DNA of 30,686 bases, taken from NCBI GenBank assembly GCA_038230415.1, contig JBBRNH010000073.1, forward strand, positions 1 through 30,686, read 5' to 3'. The DNA comes from JBBRNH01 sp038230415. Its GTDB lineage: Bacteria > Bacteroidota > Bacteroidia > Cytophagales > Spirosomataceae. The translations under genes and the position numbers were made by a program. This document shows, one piece after another, positions 30,229 through 30,686 of the stretch (position 1 is the stretch's first letter; the number at the start of each line of letters is the position of its first letter). The notes under the pieces were generated by a model that saw only the letters and a list, made by a program, of their open reading frames with translations, was not told the DNA's origin and searched no databases.

Positions 30229-30686
30229 GGCGTTTTAAGCCGGTAACCCCGACCAACCAGCGTTTCAATCAGGCCGGTTATGCCGGTAGCATCGAGTTTT
30301 TTGCGGAGTTGATAGATATGCACATCAATGACATTACTGCCCCGGTCGAAATCAATGGCCCATACTTTTTCGGCGATTTCGGTGCGGCTCACCACCTGCC
30401 CTGCCCGGCGCATAAGTAATTCGAGCAGGGCAAATTCGCGGTTGGTTAATTCTACGGGCGTACCGTTTTTCAGGACACTGTGGGTCACGAGCCGCATTTC
30501 CAGATCGGCCACCCGCAGGGTCACATCGTTGCTGATGGTGGTTCGGCGTTGCCAGACCCGAATCCGGGCCAAGAGTTCATCAAAGTCGAATGGTTTCCGC
30601 AGGTAGTCTATCGCGCCCAGGTCTAATCCCTGCACAATGGTCGCAGTGTCGCTCAGGGCCGACAGAATCACCACCGGCACGGCCAG
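30225..30686 (-). CDS. OmpR/PhoB-type response regulator (N-terminus outside window)
   Basis: The last ~154 residues are seen; the frame stays open to the window edge, so the phospho-accepting Asp is not visible. The receiver's end includes LSAL and the conserved Lys in YLRKPFDFDELLARI. The winged-helix DNA-binding domain follows: VELTNREFALLELLMRRAGQVVSRTEIAEKVW and NVIDVHIYQLRKKLD...VGRGYRL, a textbook OmpR/PhoB domain. It overlaps the histidine kinase gene by four bases and is its cognate partner. The apparent GTG start at 30680 is internal. Confidence 0.93.
   Translation of the reverse strand: MAVPVVILSALSDTATIVQGLDLGAIDYLRKPFDFDELLARIRVWQRRTTISNDVTLRVADLEMRLVTHSVLKNGTPVELTNREFALLELLMRRAGQVVSRTEIAEKVWAIDFDRGSNVIDVHIYQLRKKLDATGITGLIETLVGRGYRLKTP

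Overview
The window looks like a chromosomal stretch of a fairly GC-rich Bacteroidota bacterium, most likely of the Cytophagales (Spirosoma-like; this placement is inference). The evidence is an SdrD-B/Ig-repeat surface protein, an AraR of the Nudix-derived type typical of Bacteroidota arabinose operons, rpsU next to a Xer recombinase, start sites without Shine-Dalgarno sequences, several TTG/GTG starts, and promoter-like TAnnTTTG motifs. Genes are tightly packed and no stretch over 300 bases lacks a gene. The largest gap (2057-2259) holds a strong terminator and the sufC promoter region. No tRNA, rRNA, IS element or CRISPR array was recognised.

Layout: (1) 1-2056, the C-terminal part of a large repetitive surface protein. 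(2) 2260-4402, sufC-sufD for Fe-S cluster assembly, without sufB or sufS. (3) 4485-12406, a complete L-arabinose operon: araR, araB, araA, an exported GH51 arabinofuranosidase, araD and a sodium/solute symporter. Arabinose is released outside the cytoplasm, imported, and converted by AraA, AraB and AraD to xylulose-5-phosphate under AraR control. (4) 12427-13023, ruvC (minus strand). (5) 13081-15863, an envelope cluster: flippase-like membrane protein, GT2 glycosyltransferase, NodB-type deacetylase. (6) 15990-17980, a TatD nuclease and a type I asparaginase. (7) 18059-20470, a compact four-gene operon: coiled-coil membrane protein, DUF433, DUF5615 PIN-like protein (toxin-antitoxin-like) and a ScfR/RamB-like XRE regulator. 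A palindrome overlaps its likely promoter. (8) 20641-24152, osmC, a Tat-exported GH13 amylase and glutaryl-CoA dehydrogenase. (9) 24293-26607, a COG2509 FAD protein and a CoA-pyrophosphatase-like Nudix hydrolase. (10) 26708-28864, ppx/gppA divergent from rpsU, then a xerC/D recombinase. (11) 28939-30686, a two-component system whose response regulator runs off the window.

The most unusual feature is a set of intergenic elements built from degenerate 7-base words: GATGTAT, RRGTCRA, GTGGTTA, GTTCGTA and AGTGAAG types. In most of them a word array lies just after (or inside) the 3' end of one gene and its reverse complement lies just before the next gene, so the pair can fold into a long hairpin. 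The words reach into coding sequence. They supply the stop codons of tatD, the FAD gene, the Nudix gene, xer and the histidine kinase, and the TTG start codon of tatD. Two further intergenic elements are near-perfect 26-base inverted repeats of a different kind. The heptamers resemble in principle the heptanucleotide STRR sequences known from cyanobacteria. I do not know of a description of paired-arm versions that set gene ends in this group.
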